64,000 nt of DNA from Tissierellia bacterium (GTDB lineage Bacteria > Bacillota > Clostridia > Tissierellales > Peptoniphilaceae), in assembly GCA_030532305.1 (NCBI GenBank), contig JAUNLJ010000001.1, positions 84,605 through 148,604 of the forward strand. The letters are read 5' to 3'. A program made the position numbers and the translations under genes. The stretch's first letter is position 1; every line of letters starts with the position of its first letter. The notes under the pieces were generated by a model. The model worked only from the letters and a program-made list of their open reading frames with translations. It was not told the origin of the DNA and searched no databases. Below, piece by piece: positions 47,791 through 56,875 of the stretch.

Positions 47791-48582
47791 TTAGTCGTTT
47801 TTACGATCGTTTATTTTTTCAACTACAAAGGTGGCTACGTCTTCTGAGAAGGTGCCTGCACCAAAGCCGGCGTCATAGCCTAATTCCTTGGCGAGTTCGT
47901 AGGTGATTCTGGGTCCACCGCAAAGGACTAGCATCTTGTCTCTGATTCCTTCTGCCTCAGCTAGTTCAATTAGCTCGGTCATGTTAGGAATATGGGCATT
48001 TTGTTGGGTAACCACTTGAGAAACTAGGATGGCATCGGCATCCACTTCAATGGCCTTGGCAATAAGCTCTTCGTTGGGAACTTGAGAGCCCATGTTGATG
48101 GCTTCAATCCCTTCATAGCGTTCTAGACCATAGTGGCCGGCAAAGCCCTTCATGTTCATGATGGCGTCAATCCCTACGGTGTGGGCGTCTGTTCCAGTAC
48201 AAGCGCCAACAATAACCACGTCTCGGCCGATGTTTTCTTTAATGAAGTCTTCTACTTCTTCCCGGCTCATGGTTTCTACGTCCACCTTGGGCACGTTGAT
48301 TTCTGTAAAGTCGATAACGGCAGTGGCTTGGGCGTAAACCACAAAGAAGGTGTAGTCTATGCCTAGGTCCTTGGTGTAGACAATAGAGGGTTCTTTGAAG
48401 CCTTGGGCTAGGGCAAATTGCTTGGCTGCTTCTGTGGCTTCTAGGCCTGTGGGCACAGGTAGGGTGAAGGATAGTTGGACCATCCCGTCATTCATGGTGT
48501 CCCCATAGGGTCTAACTTCTTTAAGGTTGACTTCGGATGCTTGTAGGTTTGTGTTTGTGTTTTGTCTCATTCCAGCGGTCAT
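47791..48582 (-). CDS. kamE: lysine 5,6-aminomutase beta subunit
   Basis: 263-aa B12-binding subunit of the adenosylcobalamin- and PLP-dependent mutase that moves the terminal amino group of beta-lysine (or D-lysine) to C5. The cobalamin motif DxHxxG is at Asp132-Ala-His134-Thr-Val-Gly137, followed by the Rossmann-like B12 domain (AINMGSQVPNEEL, LVLCGGPRIT, GAGTFSEDVA). It overlaps kamD by 4 nt (ATGA) and ends the operon. Confidence 0.95.
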   Translation of the reverse strand: MTAGMRQNTNTNLQASEVNLKEVRPYGDTMNDGMVQLSFTLPVPTGLEATEAAKQFALAQGFKEPSIVYTKDLGIDYTFFVVYAQATAVIDFTEINVPKVDVETMSREEVEDFIKENIGRDVVIVGACTGTDAHTVGIDAIMNMKGFAGHYGLERYEGIEAINMGSQVPNEELIAKAIEVDADAILVSQVVTQQNAHIPNMTELIELAEAEGIRDKMLVLCGGPRITYELAKELGYDAGFGAGTFSEDVATFVVEKINDRKND

Positions 48583-50138
48583 ATTAACTCCCTCCCTTCA
48601 GTCATAAGAGGGATGAAGGGGTTAAAGTATCCGTCTGCTTTTTCTGTAACACCGTCTAAGCCCTTACCTCCTACGCGTGAACGTTTCACGCCACCGAATT
48701 TTCCTTGTTCGATGGTGGGGAAAAGTCCCTCTTCAGCAATTTGAGCTAACAATTTATCTGCCTCTACCATAACGCTTTGGGCTCTTTGTTCCATGATCCC
48801 GCCGGACTTAAATTCAATGTCGTCCCCTAGGTTCTTGCAGTTATTGAAGATGTATTGGGCATTTTCAATGGCTAGGTAGCGTTCATTTAGGTAGGGTGTA
48901 TGAACGGCTTCTGTTAGCATACCTAGTAGTTGTAGGGATTGGTGGGTCATAATGGAGACCAGGTTAAACATGGCGTCTTGGACGTGGCCCTTGAATATGT
49001 TCCCTGTCATAAACTTGGTCGGGGGCATATATTTTAGGGGGGCCTTGGGGAAGATTTGTCTTGCCATTTGGGCTTGGGCTAGCTCGTATAGGAAGCCATT
49101 TTCAATGTCTGGATCCATTTCGAAGCAGTGGCCAAGGCCCATTTGTTCTTCTGGCAGGCAGGCTTGTAGGGCAAATTGTTCGTTCATATATTGGGAAGCC
49201 AATACGGTGTGGGCTTCTTCATAGGCATCGGCGGTGGTGAGGTAGTTGTCTTCACCGGTGTTGATGATAATGCCTGCGTAGCCGTTGATGATTCTTGAGA
49301 AGTATTGGTCAACGATGGTTCTTTGCATGTTGATGTCTCTGAAAAGAATACCGTAAAGGGCATCGTTAAGCATAACGTCTAGTCTTTCTAGGGCACCCAT
49401 GGCGGCAATTTCTGGCATGCATAGGCCGGAGCAGTAGTTACAGATCCGGATGTACTTGCCAATTTTTTCGCCTACTTCGTCTAGGGCCTCTCTCATAAGA
49501 CGGAAGTTTTCTTGGGTGGCGTAGGTTCCACCAAAGCCGCCTGTTGGGGCATGGTAGGGAACAAAGTCAAGTAGGGATTGGCCGGTGGTCCGGATAACGG
49601 CAATGATATCGGCTCCTTGGATGGCTGCAGCCTTGGCTTGAACAATGTCTTCATAGATGTTCCCGGTGGCCACAATCAGGTAAAGATAGGGACGAGGACC
49701 CTCACCAATGGTGTCAAGGTATTCCTGTCTCTTTTCCCTTTGGGCGTCTATTTTAGCGACACCTTCTTTGGCCTTTTCTAAAATAGCGGCATGGATTTCT
49801 TCCTCTGGATGTCTAGGTAGGTCCAGTAGGTTTAGGCTGCCGGCAGAAACTTCTTCAGCAATTTCTTGTGGGCTCATGCCAGTTTCTACCATGGCATTTC
49901 CCATCCAGTAGCTGATTCCTTTTCCTAGTTCGCCAGCTTCGTTAATATGTTCAACAACAACGTTGGGCATGGGGACTTCGGTTTCATTTTCCCCATCGAC
50001 TCCTAAAAGTCTTAAGATTGTTCTCTCTGTAGATACTGTCGTATGTGCCTCGATGAACTTTTGTACATCGTCCGCAATGGTACGGGCAGAATCACGAGAG
50101 TTGGCAATGATATTTTGGTCTAAATCTAAGTGTGCCAT
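48579..50138 (-). CDS. kamD: lysine 5,6-aminomutase alpha subunit
   Basis: 519-aa TIM-barrel subunit that houses the PLP and substrate site; no separate radical motif is needed because B12 comes from KamE. Recognisable blocks include GPRPYLYLIVATGNIYEDIVQA, HAPTGGFGGTYATQENF and the C-terminal GVKRSRVGGKGLDGV. Length matches the family. Downstream of kamC by one base and overlapping kamE. Confidence 0.95.
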   Translation of the reverse strand: MAHLDLDQNIIANSRDSARTIADDVQKFIEAHTTVSTERTILRLLGVDGENETEVPMPNVVVEHINEAGELGKGISYWMGNAMVETGMSPQEIAEEVSAGSLNLLDLPRHPEEEIHAAILEKAKEGVAKIDAQREKRQEYLDTIGEGPRPYLYLIVATGNIYEDIVQAKAAAIQGADIIAVIRTTGQSLLDFVPYHAPTGGFGGTYATQENFRLMREALDEVGEKIGKYIRICNYCSGLCMPEIAAMGALERLDVMLNDALYGILFRDINMQRTIVDQYFSRIINGYAGIIINTGEDNYLTTADAYEEAHTVLASQYMNEQFALQACLPEEQMGLGHCFEMDPDIENGFLYELAQAQMARQIFPKAPLKYMPPTKFMTGNIFKGHVQDAMFNLVSIMTHQSLQLLGMLTEAVHTPYLNERYLAIENAQYIFNNCKNLGDDIEFKSGGIMEQRAQSVMVEADKLLAQIAEEGLFPTIEQGKFGGVKRSRVGGKGLDGVTEKADGYFNPFIPLMTEGRELI

Positions 50139-51767
50139 TTATTCCCCCTTTTCTTTCTCTCGAATGGCCTCCTCCGCATAAGCAGTAATCCGCTTAGGCA
50201 AGCCCATTAAACGGGCGACTCGGATGGCATCCTTTGGTACTTGTTCAAACTGTGATACTTCCTTTAGCCGGTAGTCCATACACTGGTTAATTTGCTTTAA
50301 GGGATCTCCCCCCGCTTGGTCTATGTCTTCTAGGTCTACATTGGCTAGACCGACAACTTGTAAATGCTTGACCCCTTCAAGCCGGGTAATTTCATCAAAA
50401 TGCGTGGTGATCATGGTGATGGTTTTCTTTCCCAGTAGGTATTTGGCAATGGCATAGGATATGGCATAGCCCTCTTGGGGGTTGGTCCCCCGGGCTAGCT
50501 CGTCAATAAGTACAAGACCCTCTTTATCCACTTCATTTAGGGCCCGGCTTACATTCCTGATCTCCCCACCAAAGGTGGATAGGCCGGAGTCTGTGGACTG
50601 GAAGTCCCCTATGGAGGTTCGGATAAACTGGTTCAGTCCGTAGGTCATGGCCTCGGCTGGCACAAAAAGACCCATTTGGGCCATGAGGGATAAAAGACCC
50701 ACTATCTTTAGACTAATGGTCTTTCCCCCCATGTTGGCCCCAGTAATACAGGTCACCCCTTCATCCAAACTCACACTAATGGGTGTAAAGCTTAGGTCTT
50801 GTTTTTTTAGCTGGTTTTCTATCTTGGGATAGCGTCCATTTTTAATTTGAATCTTGTGCTCATCAATAATCTCTGGTTTAACCCCTTGGATCTGCCTGGT
50901 AAATTCGGCCTTGGCTGTTAAAAGGTCAATATTGGCCAGGGCACTAATGTTGTCCAAAAGGCTCTTTCTTTCCTTGGCGACCTTTTCTGAAAGCTGGGCC
51001 CGGATTTTGGTTTCCTCGGCTGCCTCACAGGCCTTGTAGCGCTCTACCTGGTTGGTCTCCTCTAGCATTTGGTCGGTCTGCTTAAGGGCATAGACCACTG
51101 TGGAGAAGGTCTCGGAAGAAAAGCTGAGGATCTGGCTGCCTTCGGCTGCAGCAATCCCCCCCTTGTCCTGCTTGGAGATGACCACGGTCCGGTCTGCGCT
51201 CAGGGACAGGCCTGTTTCTTCCTTTAGGGCCTTCCGCTTTTGCCTAACTTCCATCCGGAGCTTGTTTTCTAGGTCTGTCCGTTTCCGTCTAAGGTCCTTT
51301 AGTCGGTCTGAATAGGAGTCATAAATATAGAAGGAATTGGGACTTTCCCCCTTGGGGTTTAGGGCTTCTTCCAGACTTTCTATCCGCTTTAACCGGGTCT
51401 TGTAGTGGTCCTTAAAGCCCCACTCTTGTCTTAGGGCCTGGAGGTTTTTCACTGTAAAGACAATGGTCTTGATTTCAAAAAGTTCCACTTCTGAGAGGAC
51501 CGACTGGCCTCGCGCCCTCTTAATGGAATAGCGAATATCTTTGACCCCGTGAAGGGCTTCCTTAGAGAAACGAACCTGCCTCTTATTTTCAATCCAAGCC
51601 ACATAGGTCTCTAAAAGGTCTAGGTCTTCTCTTAAATACTTTTCTGTTCCTGGTGGGTAGGCCCGCATGGAGGCCTTGTATTGGCGTCCATAGGGGGTAA
51701 TGGGATGGATCTTTTCTAGAATATAGTCTAGGTCTAGGACCTTTTGTACTTGCTTGTCTGCAAACAT
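50139..51767 (-). CDS. kamC: MutS-like ATPase, probable aminomutase reactivase subunit
   Basis: 542-aa protein with the MutS core/lever and C-terminal ATPase: Walker A ITGANMGGKT near residue 340, and LVLIDELARGTNPQEG with ITTHFDE after it. The mismatch-recognition N-terminal domain is missing. MutS-like genes of this type are conserved beside B12 aminomutase genes in lysine and ornithine fermenters and are thought to reactivate the enzyme by exchanging damaged cobalamin, not to repair DNA. Gene order kamB-kamC-kamD-kamE, with 2-base and zero-base gaps, supports that. Confidence 0.85.
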   Translation of the reverse strand: MFADKQVQKVLDLDYILEKIHPITPYGRQYKASMRAYPPGTEKYLREDLDLLETYVAWIENKRQVRFSKEALHGVKDIRYSIKRARGQSVLSEVELFEIKTIVFTVKNLQALRQEWGFKDHYKTRLKRIESLEEALNPKGESPNSFYIYDSYSDRLKDLRRKRTDLENKLRMEVRQKRKALKEETGLSLSADRTVVISKQDKGGIAAAEGSQILSFSSETFSTVVYALKQTDQMLEETNQVERYKACEAAEETKIRAQLSEKVAKERKSLLDNISALANIDLLTAKAEFTRQIQGVKPEIIDEHKIQIKNGRYPKIENQLKKQDLSFTPISVSLDEGVTCITGANMGGKTISLKIVGLLSLMAQMGLFVPAEAMTYGLNQFIRTSIGDFQSTDSGLSTFGGEIRNVSRALNEVDKEGLVLIDELARGTNPQEGYAISYAIAKYLLGKKTITMITTHFDEITRLEGVKHLQVVGLANVDLEDIDQAGGDPLKQINQCMDYRLKEVSQFEQVPKDAIRVARLMGLPKRITAYAEEAIREKEKGE

Positions 51768-51769
51768 AC

Positions 51770-52795
51770 TTAACCTCCTAACATAAGATCCACCACATCC
51801 ACATCAGGTATGGCTTCTTTCATTTGCTCCCTAAACTCATAGGCATCAAAACTATAGCCTTCTGGGGCAAAGGGATTAATGGCAATGGCCACTAACTTAG
51901 ACCGGTGGAGGGCTTCTATATAGAGGCCTCTTTTTACCAAGCGCCGGTAGTTTCTGTCATCGATAAAGACCTTGGTGGTGTCTGCCACAATAATTTTTAC
52001 CCTGCCTATCCCAGGGGCTAGGTCCACCAGGTCCTTGGCTAGGTTTAAGGTTAGGGCACCTGGAATAAGGACATACTCTGTGTCCTGGCTAATGGCCTCG
52101 CTAATCCGGCGACCTGCCCCCAGGGCCGTCTTCATTTCCAGGGTCCTGACCTGGCCATCCTTATCGATAAGGGCATGGGTCTTGTCCCTTACCAGCTCTG
52201 CCACCAGGTCCCTATGGTCCTCTAAAAGGGGCAACTTAAAAAGCCGGGCTATATGGGCTGTCTCCCGGACCACTGTCTCCATGTCCCTGTTGTAGCTGGC
52301 CCCTGCCGCCAGAATGGTTGCCTCTGTAATTTCTGGGGCTGCTGTGGTCTTGCGGTCTAGGGCCCCATCTATTAAGACTACATCTGATCCGAGTTCCAGC
52401 ATGTCCTCGGCCACCTGCCGGGTGTCATGTAGGGTCTGGGGACCCGAGATCTGAATGTAGCCGTCATAAATAACCCGTCCCACTACCACGCCTCCCAAGG
52501 GGGTGGTAAAGGGGGTGACCTTTTCAATGGCCACAGTGGCTTCTGACAGGTCTAAGAGCTCGGTGGTGGTGGCCACCCAGTTGTCTTTAGGCAGAAAGAT
52601 GGTGGGCTTGTCTGTCTCTGTTACGACATCAATACGCTCACCATCTCTGCCAATGGATGTAATCCCCATGGAGAGCCCTGCCATATCCGCTTCTTCAATC
52701 AGATGGTTCAAGGTAAAAGTTTTTCCTGAGTTCTTGGACATGCCTATAATTGAACATACGTTAAACTCCGGATAAATCTTCTCTAAAAGTCCCAT
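51770..52795 (-). CDS. kamB: P-loop protein, probable aminomutase reactivase subunit
   Basis: 341 aa with an N-terminal P-loop GMSKNSGKT (18-26), a switch-like DVVLIDGALDRKT around 145, and several short conserved stretches (GITSIGRDGERIDV). It resembles the KamB proteins found next to kamC in lysine fermenters. The two are inferred to act together as an ATP-dependent reactivase for lysine 5,6-aminomutase. Role is by context and family; the fold looks like a dethiobiotin-synthetase/MobB-type P-loop ATPase. Confidence 0.8.
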   Translation of the reverse strand: MGLLEKIYPEFNVCSIIGMSKNSGKTFTLNHLIEEADMAGLSMGITSIGRDGERIDVVTETDKPTIFLPKDNWVATTTELLDLSEATVAIEKVTPFTTPLGGVVVGRVIYDGYIQISGPQTLHDTRQVAEDMLELGSDVVLIDGALDRKTTAAPEITEATILAAGASYNRDMETVVRETAHIARLFKLPLLEDHRDLVAELVRDKTHALIDKDGQVRTLEMKTALGAGRRISEAISQDTEYVLIPGALTLNLAKDLVDLAPGIGRVKIIVADTTKVFIDDRNYRRLVKRGLYIEALHRSKLVAIAINPFAPEGYSFDAYEFREQMKEAIPDVDVVDLMLGG

Positions 52796-52852
52796 GGGGA
52801 AACCTCCACATTCAAATCTTTAATTATTTTACTGCTTATAAAGTCTCTTTTT

Positions 52853-54094
52853 TTACTTATTTCTCTTCTTACGGCTTAGGTTAGCAGGTGCCATGGCTCT
52901 TACGTCGTTACCCTTCATTAGGTTAACAACACCATTGTCTTCTGCCTTATCAGCATGGTAGGGATCTTCGTCAACCACATAGTTAGGTTCGATATAAGTG
53001 GTAATAACCCCTTCATAGTTCCTAAGCACAACTTTTTCTGGAGATTGAGAAATAATATATTGAGGCATAACTGGAGTTTTTCCGCCTCCACCAGGAGCGT
53101 CCACAACAAAGGTAGGTACGCAGAATCCAGAGGTATGGCCACGAAGACCTTCCATGATTTCGATCCCCTTGGAAACCTTAGTACGGAAGTGTTCAATACC
53201 AAGAGAAAGGTCACATTGGTAGATGTAGTAAGGACGTACACGGATTTGAACTAGCTTGTGAACAAGTTCTCTCATGATGGCCACACTGTCGTTAACCCCA
53301 CGAAGTAGAACAGATTGGTTTCCTAGAGGAACCCCTGCATCGGCAAGCTTTCTACAAGCTTCTTTAGCTTCTTCAGTTATTTCGTTGGGATGGTTGAAGT
53401 GAGTGTTTAGCCAAACGGGATGGTATTTCTTAAGCATGTTGACAAGGTCGTCAGTAATACGTTGTGGACAAACAACAGGTGTTCTGGATCCTAGACGTAC
53501 AATTTCAACGTGGTCAATCTTTCTAAGCTCAGAAATGATGTACTCTAATCTTTCATCGCTAACAAGTAGGCAGTCCCCACCGGATAGAAGAACGTCACGA
53601 ACTTCTGGTGTGTTTCTGATGTATTCGATACACTTATCAATTTGGTCTTTGCTAACTCCAGAGTCCTTGCTACCAGCAAAACGACGTCTTGTACAGTGAC
53701 GGCAGTACATGGAGCACATGTCAGTGATTAGGAAAAGAACACGGTCTGGATAACGGTGAGTAAGACCGGGTACTGGAGAGTCTTCGTCTTCAGCAAGAGG
53801 GTCTTCTAGGTCAGACTTAGATACATAAGTTTCAGCAATGGTAGGTACAGCTTGCATACGAACAGGGTCCTTAGGATCGTCTGGATCCATTAGGGAAGCA
53901 TAGTAGGGAGTAATACCCATACGGAACTTACCTAGAACAGCCCCAATATCTTCTTTTTCTTGTTCAGTTAGGTTAATAACCTTGCCTAGGGTTTCAACGT
54001 CTTGGATACGGTTCTTAACTTGCCATTGCCAGTCGTTCCACTCTTCTTGAGTGACATCTTTCCATAGGTCGATATCTTTATAGTTTCTAGCCAT
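52853..54094 (-). CDS. kamA: lysine 2,3-aminomutase
   Basis: 413-aa radical-SAM, PLP-dependent enzyme that makes L-beta-lysine from L-lysine, the first step of the pathway. The cluster motif CxxxCxxC is Cys127-SMY-Cys131-RH-Cys134, the PLP lysine is in [12 protein letters not shown] near residue 340, and GGDCLL and [11 protein letters not shown] are other family markers. N-terminal helix ([15 protein letters not shown]) is typical. AGGAGG precedes the ATG. Confidence 0.97.
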   Translation of the reverse strand: MARNYKDIDLWKDVTQEEWNDWQWQVKNRIQDVETLGKVINLTEQEKEDIGAVLGKFRMGITPYYASLMDPDDPKDPVRMQAVPTIAETYVSKSDLEDPLAEDEDSPVPGLTHRYPDRVLFLITDMCSMYCRHCTRRRFAGSKDSGVSKDQIDKCIEYIRNTPEVRDVLLSGGDCLLVSDERLEYIISELRKIDHVEIVRLGSRTPVVCPQRITDDLVNMLKKYHPVWLNTHFNHPNEITEEAKEACRKLADAGVPLGNQSVLLRGVNDSVAIMRELVHKLVQIRVRPYYIYQCDLSLGIEHFRTKVSKGIEIMEGLRGHTSGFCVPTFVVDAPGGGGKTPVMPQYIISQSPEKVVLRNYEGVITTYIEPNYVVDEDPYHADKAEDNGVVNLMKGNDVRAMAPANLSRKKRNK

Positions 54095-54135
54095 TTGAAC
54101 TTCCTCCTAATTCTTTATATGTTTATAGAATCAAA

Positions 54136-55173
54136 TTAAGCAAATAATTCTGTATAGAGCGCTCTTAGGTCGTCAGAATCTCTCATGATTTGAAGGGTTA
54201 ATTCGGCATGGCCCTTGGTGTAACCATTCCCGATAACCATGTTGACGTCCTTGCCAACCCCTTCAGCTCCAAGAGCTGCCTTAGTAAAGTTGGTGGCCAT
54301 ACTAAAGAAGTAAACAAGACCGTCATCCTTGGTAGCAAGGATAGACGCCATTTCAGTGTTTTCTACGTTTACTACGTTGATAACCACGTCGCAAAGCTCT
54401 CCATTTGTTAGTTCTTCGATCTTTTCAAGGGTGCCTACAGCGTCTGTGGCATCAAGGGCGATACACTCGTCAGCAATACCCATTTTCATAATTTGATCAA
54501 AGCGGTTATCCATGTAATCTGCACAAATGACCTTGCCAGTGGGGCCTACCCGGCGTTTGGCTTCATAAAGGCAAAGCATACCGGCCTTACCTGGGCCACC
54601 AATAACAAGGACGGTGTCGCCTAGCTTACAGATCTTAGCCGTTTGGGCTGGTGCACCACAAACGTCTAGGACAGATAAAACTAGGTTGCCTGGTAGGTCT
54701 TCAGGAATAATGGAATAGATGCCAGATTCAAAAAGAATAGCTTGTCCTTCAATGTCTACTTGGTCAATCTCTGGACGAATTTCCTTAATCTTGTCGATGC
54801 GAAGAGGAGTTAAAGAAAGAGACACGAGGGTGGCTATCTTGTCGCCCACCTTAAGGTCTGTCTTGCCTTCTAGGGCAGGACCAATTTCCTTAACAGTTCC
54901 AATTAACATCCCACCAGACCCAGTCACAGGGTTTTGGTGTTTTCCTCTTTCTTCTACAATGCCAAGAATGATTTCTTCGGTCTTCTTTAGGTCCTTTTCA
55001 GCTTGGTTGTAGATTTGAGTAAAACTTGCAGAGTCAATATTTAAAGTTTGTACATCCACTAAAATCTCATTGTCATAGATTTCCATGGTGTTATCAATCT
55101 TTTTAGCGGGTTGGGGTAGGATCCCCTTAGGTTCGATAACCCGATGAGTACCGTATTTGTTTCCTTGTTTCAT
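54136..55173 (-). CDS. kdd: L-erythro-3,5-diaminohexanoate dehydrogenase
   Basis: 345 aa. Oxidises 3,5-diaminohexanoate to 3-keto-5-aminohexanoate with NAD(P). The N-terminal GTHRVIEPKGILPQPAKK and Rossmann motif VIGGPGKAGML near residue 190 are those of Kdd, an MDR-like enzyme without a visible zinc Cys cluster. Position between kce and kamA matches the known lysine cluster. It follows kce by 3 nt. Confidence 0.94.
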   Translation of the reverse strand: MKQGNKYGTHRVIEPKGILPQPAKKIDNTMEIYDNEILVDVQTLNIDSASFTQIYNQAEKDLKKTEEIILGIVEERGKHQNPVTGSGGMLIGTVKEIGPALEGKTDLKVGDKIATLVSLSLTPLRIDKIKEIRPEIDQVDIEGQAILFESGIYSIIPEDLPGNLVLSVLDVCGAPAQTAKICKLGDTVLVIGGPGKAGMLCLYEAKRRVGPTGKVICADYMDNRFDQIMKMGIADECIALDATDAVGTLEKIEELTNGELCDVVINVVNVENTEMASILATKDDGLVYFFSMATNFTKAALGAEGVGKDVNMVIGNGYTKGHAELTLQIMRDSDDLRALYTELFA

Positions 55174-55176
55174 CCT

Positions 55177-56004
55177 TTATTCTCCTTTCCTAGGTGGTAG
55201 GGATAAAATTTCACGCGCCTCATCTGGTGTGGCAATTTCTCTACCTAATAATTCAGCAATCTTAACTACCTTTTCAACAAGCTCCCCGTTAGACTTGGCT
55301 AAGACACCCTTGCTTAAGTATAGATTGTCTTCAAAGCCTACACGGACGTGGCCACCCATGGCAATAGCTGCTGCTGCCATAGGGAACTCATAGCGTCCTA
55401 GACCAGAAACAGTCCAAGTGGTGCCTTCAGGCAGAGCCCCTACACAAAAAGCCAAGTTTTCAACTGTGGCATTAAGTTGAACACCTAGAACAAAATCAAA
55501 ATGCATGGGTTTTTTAATGTAACCTTGCTTTTCATAACCTAAAGCCAGGTCCACCATGCCCTTGTCAAAGACTTCAATTTCAGGCTTAACATTTCTTTCT
55601 TGCATGATCTTTCCAAAATTCTTAATGGTGTTGTCAGAATTTAAGAAAACTTCATCGCCGCCAAAGTTGACAGATCCACAGTCTAGGGTGGCCATTTCAG
55701 GTCCAAGCTCTGTCACTTCTAACCTTTCTAGGTCGCTCATCCCTACAGCGCCTCCTGTAGAGGGTTGAATAATGGCATCTGGAGCCACTTCGCGGACGGC
55801 CTTCATGCATTCTTCAAAGCGGGCCTTATCTTGGGTGGGGGTTCCGTCATCCTCTCTAACATGCAAGTGGATAATAGAGGCCCCAGCCTCATAGGCTGCC
55901 TTGGCTTCCCTTTGAATTTCCTCAACCGTATAGGGTACGGCTGGATTTTGTTTCTTAGTCACTTCAGCGCCACAAATGGCCGCTGTAATAATTAATTTTT
56001 CCAC
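55177..56004 (-). CDS. kce: 3-keto-5-aminohexanoate cleavage enzyme
   Basis: 275-aa zinc enzyme of the BKACE family. It condenses 3-keto-5-aminohexanoate with acetyl-CoA and yields acetoacetate plus 3-aminobutyryl-CoA. The characterised residues are present at the same positions: Glu14 (CGAEVTKK) and the zinc ligands His46 and His48 (IIHLHVRED). SGLGRYEFPMAAAAIAMGGHVRVGFEDN near the C-terminus completes the site. Between kal and kdd. Confidence 0.95.
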   Translation of the reverse strand: MEKLIITAAICGAEVTKKQNPAVPYTVEEIQREAKAAYEAGASIIHLHVREDDGTPTQDKARFEECMKAVREVAPDAIIQPSTGGAVGMSDLERLEVTELGPEMATLDCGSVNFGGDEVFLNSDNTIKNFGKIMQERNVKPEIEVFDKGMVDLALGYEKQGYIKKPMHFDFVLGVQLNATVENLAFCVGALPEGTTWTVSGLGRYEFPMAAAAIAMGGHVRVGFEDNLYLSKGVLAKSNGELVEKVVKIAELLGREIATPDEAREILSLPPRKGE

Positions 56005-56019
56005 CTTATCACCCTATCC

Positions 56020-56409
56020 TTACTTTCTTTGAGAGTCCTTAGGTACCACACAAACGCCTTCTGCGCGAGTAACCACAATAGGTTCTTCTAAGAAATCTGC
56101 TGCAGAAGCACTGATGTCAGTTCTGGCTTCCACAACCTTTCTAGCTTCAAACTTCATCTTTCTAGAAGAGTTGCCGGCTTCGTAGATGTAACCTTCTGCT
56201 TCAATATAGTCCCCTGCATAAACAGGCGCCTTAAATTCCACATCAGTATAAGCTACAAATAAACCTTCATCGCCGTCATTGCGGATTAGAAGCTCAGTAG
56301 CCACGTCCCCAAATAGGGCTAGCATCTTAGCTCCGTCTACAAGGTTTCCACCGTAATGGGCATCTCCTGAGCTCATTCTTAGACGAATCATTACCTTTTC
56401 ACTTTCCAT
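56020..56409 (-). CDS. kal: 3-aminobutyryl-CoA ammonia-lyase
   Basis: 129-aa hot-dog-fold enzyme that removes ammonia from 3-aminobutyryl-CoA to give crotonyl-Co[23 protein letters not shown] at the N-terminus is the family signature, with a single domain as expected. It is the first gene of the lysine operon, about 430 nt downstream of the promoter, behind a leader that contains a lysine riboswitch. Confidence 0.93.
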   Translation of the reverse strand: MESEKVMIRLRMSSGDAHYGGNLVDGAKMLALFGDVATELLIRNDGDEGLFVAYTDVEFKAPVYAGDYIEAEGYIYEAGNSSRKMKFEARKVVEARTDISASAADFLEEPIVVTRAEGVCVVPKDSQRK

Positions 56410-56631
56410 CCTTATTCACCCCCCAATCAAAATACAGTCACTGCTTAAAAACTTCTTTCTTTCTTTTACTATCTTTAAGCTAAAGATCTAAGACACATAT
56501 AAAACCTAGATCCCCAGCTTAAACTACCTAAGTCAGTGGTCTTCACCCAACTGGAAAATTTAAAGTCCTTATCTGGCCCCCTATAAACTTTCATCCTATT
56601 ATATGGGCTAAATAAAAGATAAAAATAGAAA

Positions 56632-56674
56632 AAGGACCATCTCCTTGATATAAATGCTCGCACAAGCAATCAAG
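56632..56674 (-). promoter_or_regulatory. possible expression platform of the lysine riboswitch
   Basis: Right after the aptamer, CTTGAT...ATCAAG with an inner TGCTTG/CGAGCA stem (56644-56674) forms a hairpin whose 5' strand overlaps the aptamer closing stem. A short AAGGA/TCCTT stem with TTT (56632-56646) overlaps its 3' end. Which acts as terminator is not clear, so ON or OFF cannot be decided by eye. Confidence 0.4.
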
Positions 56675-56806
56675 AAAATAGCCCTCCATATTCCATGATA
56701 TGACAGTCTATTGGATCCTCCTCCAATCAGACCTGAAGCTAAGTAGCTCCATCGGCGCTAGCAACCTTCACATTTCTGCTACCCTGCTAACGCTCCTCTA
56801 TTCTTA
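56674..56806 (-). promoter_or_regulatory. lysine riboswitch aptamer
   Basis: The - strand shows AATAGAGGAGCG at the 5' end (consensus AGAGGUGCG), a GCGCCGATG core (consensus GUCGCCGAAG), and a 3' block ACTGTCA...TGGAGGGCTATT that matches the conserved lysine-aptamer end. AATAG and CTATT close stem P1. Three further stems are visible (TTAGCA/TGCTA, GTCTgATTGGA/TCCAATaGAC and CATATC/TATGG). It is somewhat compact. It heads the lysine-degradation operon, so lysine likely switches the genes on, but that is inference. Confidence 0.8.
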
Positions 56807-56846
56807 TGACTATTAAATTTTCACAAGACCTACTGTCTTTGATTAA

Positions 56847-56875
56847 AATTTACCACACCTAAAAACCCTTGGCAA
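56847..56875 (-). promoter_or_regulatory. promoter of the lysine fermentation operon
   Basis: TTGCCA (56870-56875) and TAAATT (56847-56852), 17-nt spacer, with TGG before the -10 (extended). The aptamer starts about 35 nt downstream. Confidence 0.7.

Noticed and set aside
50139..51767. kamC as a DNA mismatch repair gene
   Set aside because: It lacks the mismatch-binding domain and is packed inside the kam operon, so a reactivase role is favoured.
56475..56669. 64-aa open frame upstream of kal as a leader peptide
   Set aside because: No ribosome site or lysine codon run, composition unlike neighbouring genes; the region is better explained as riboswitch platform and leader.
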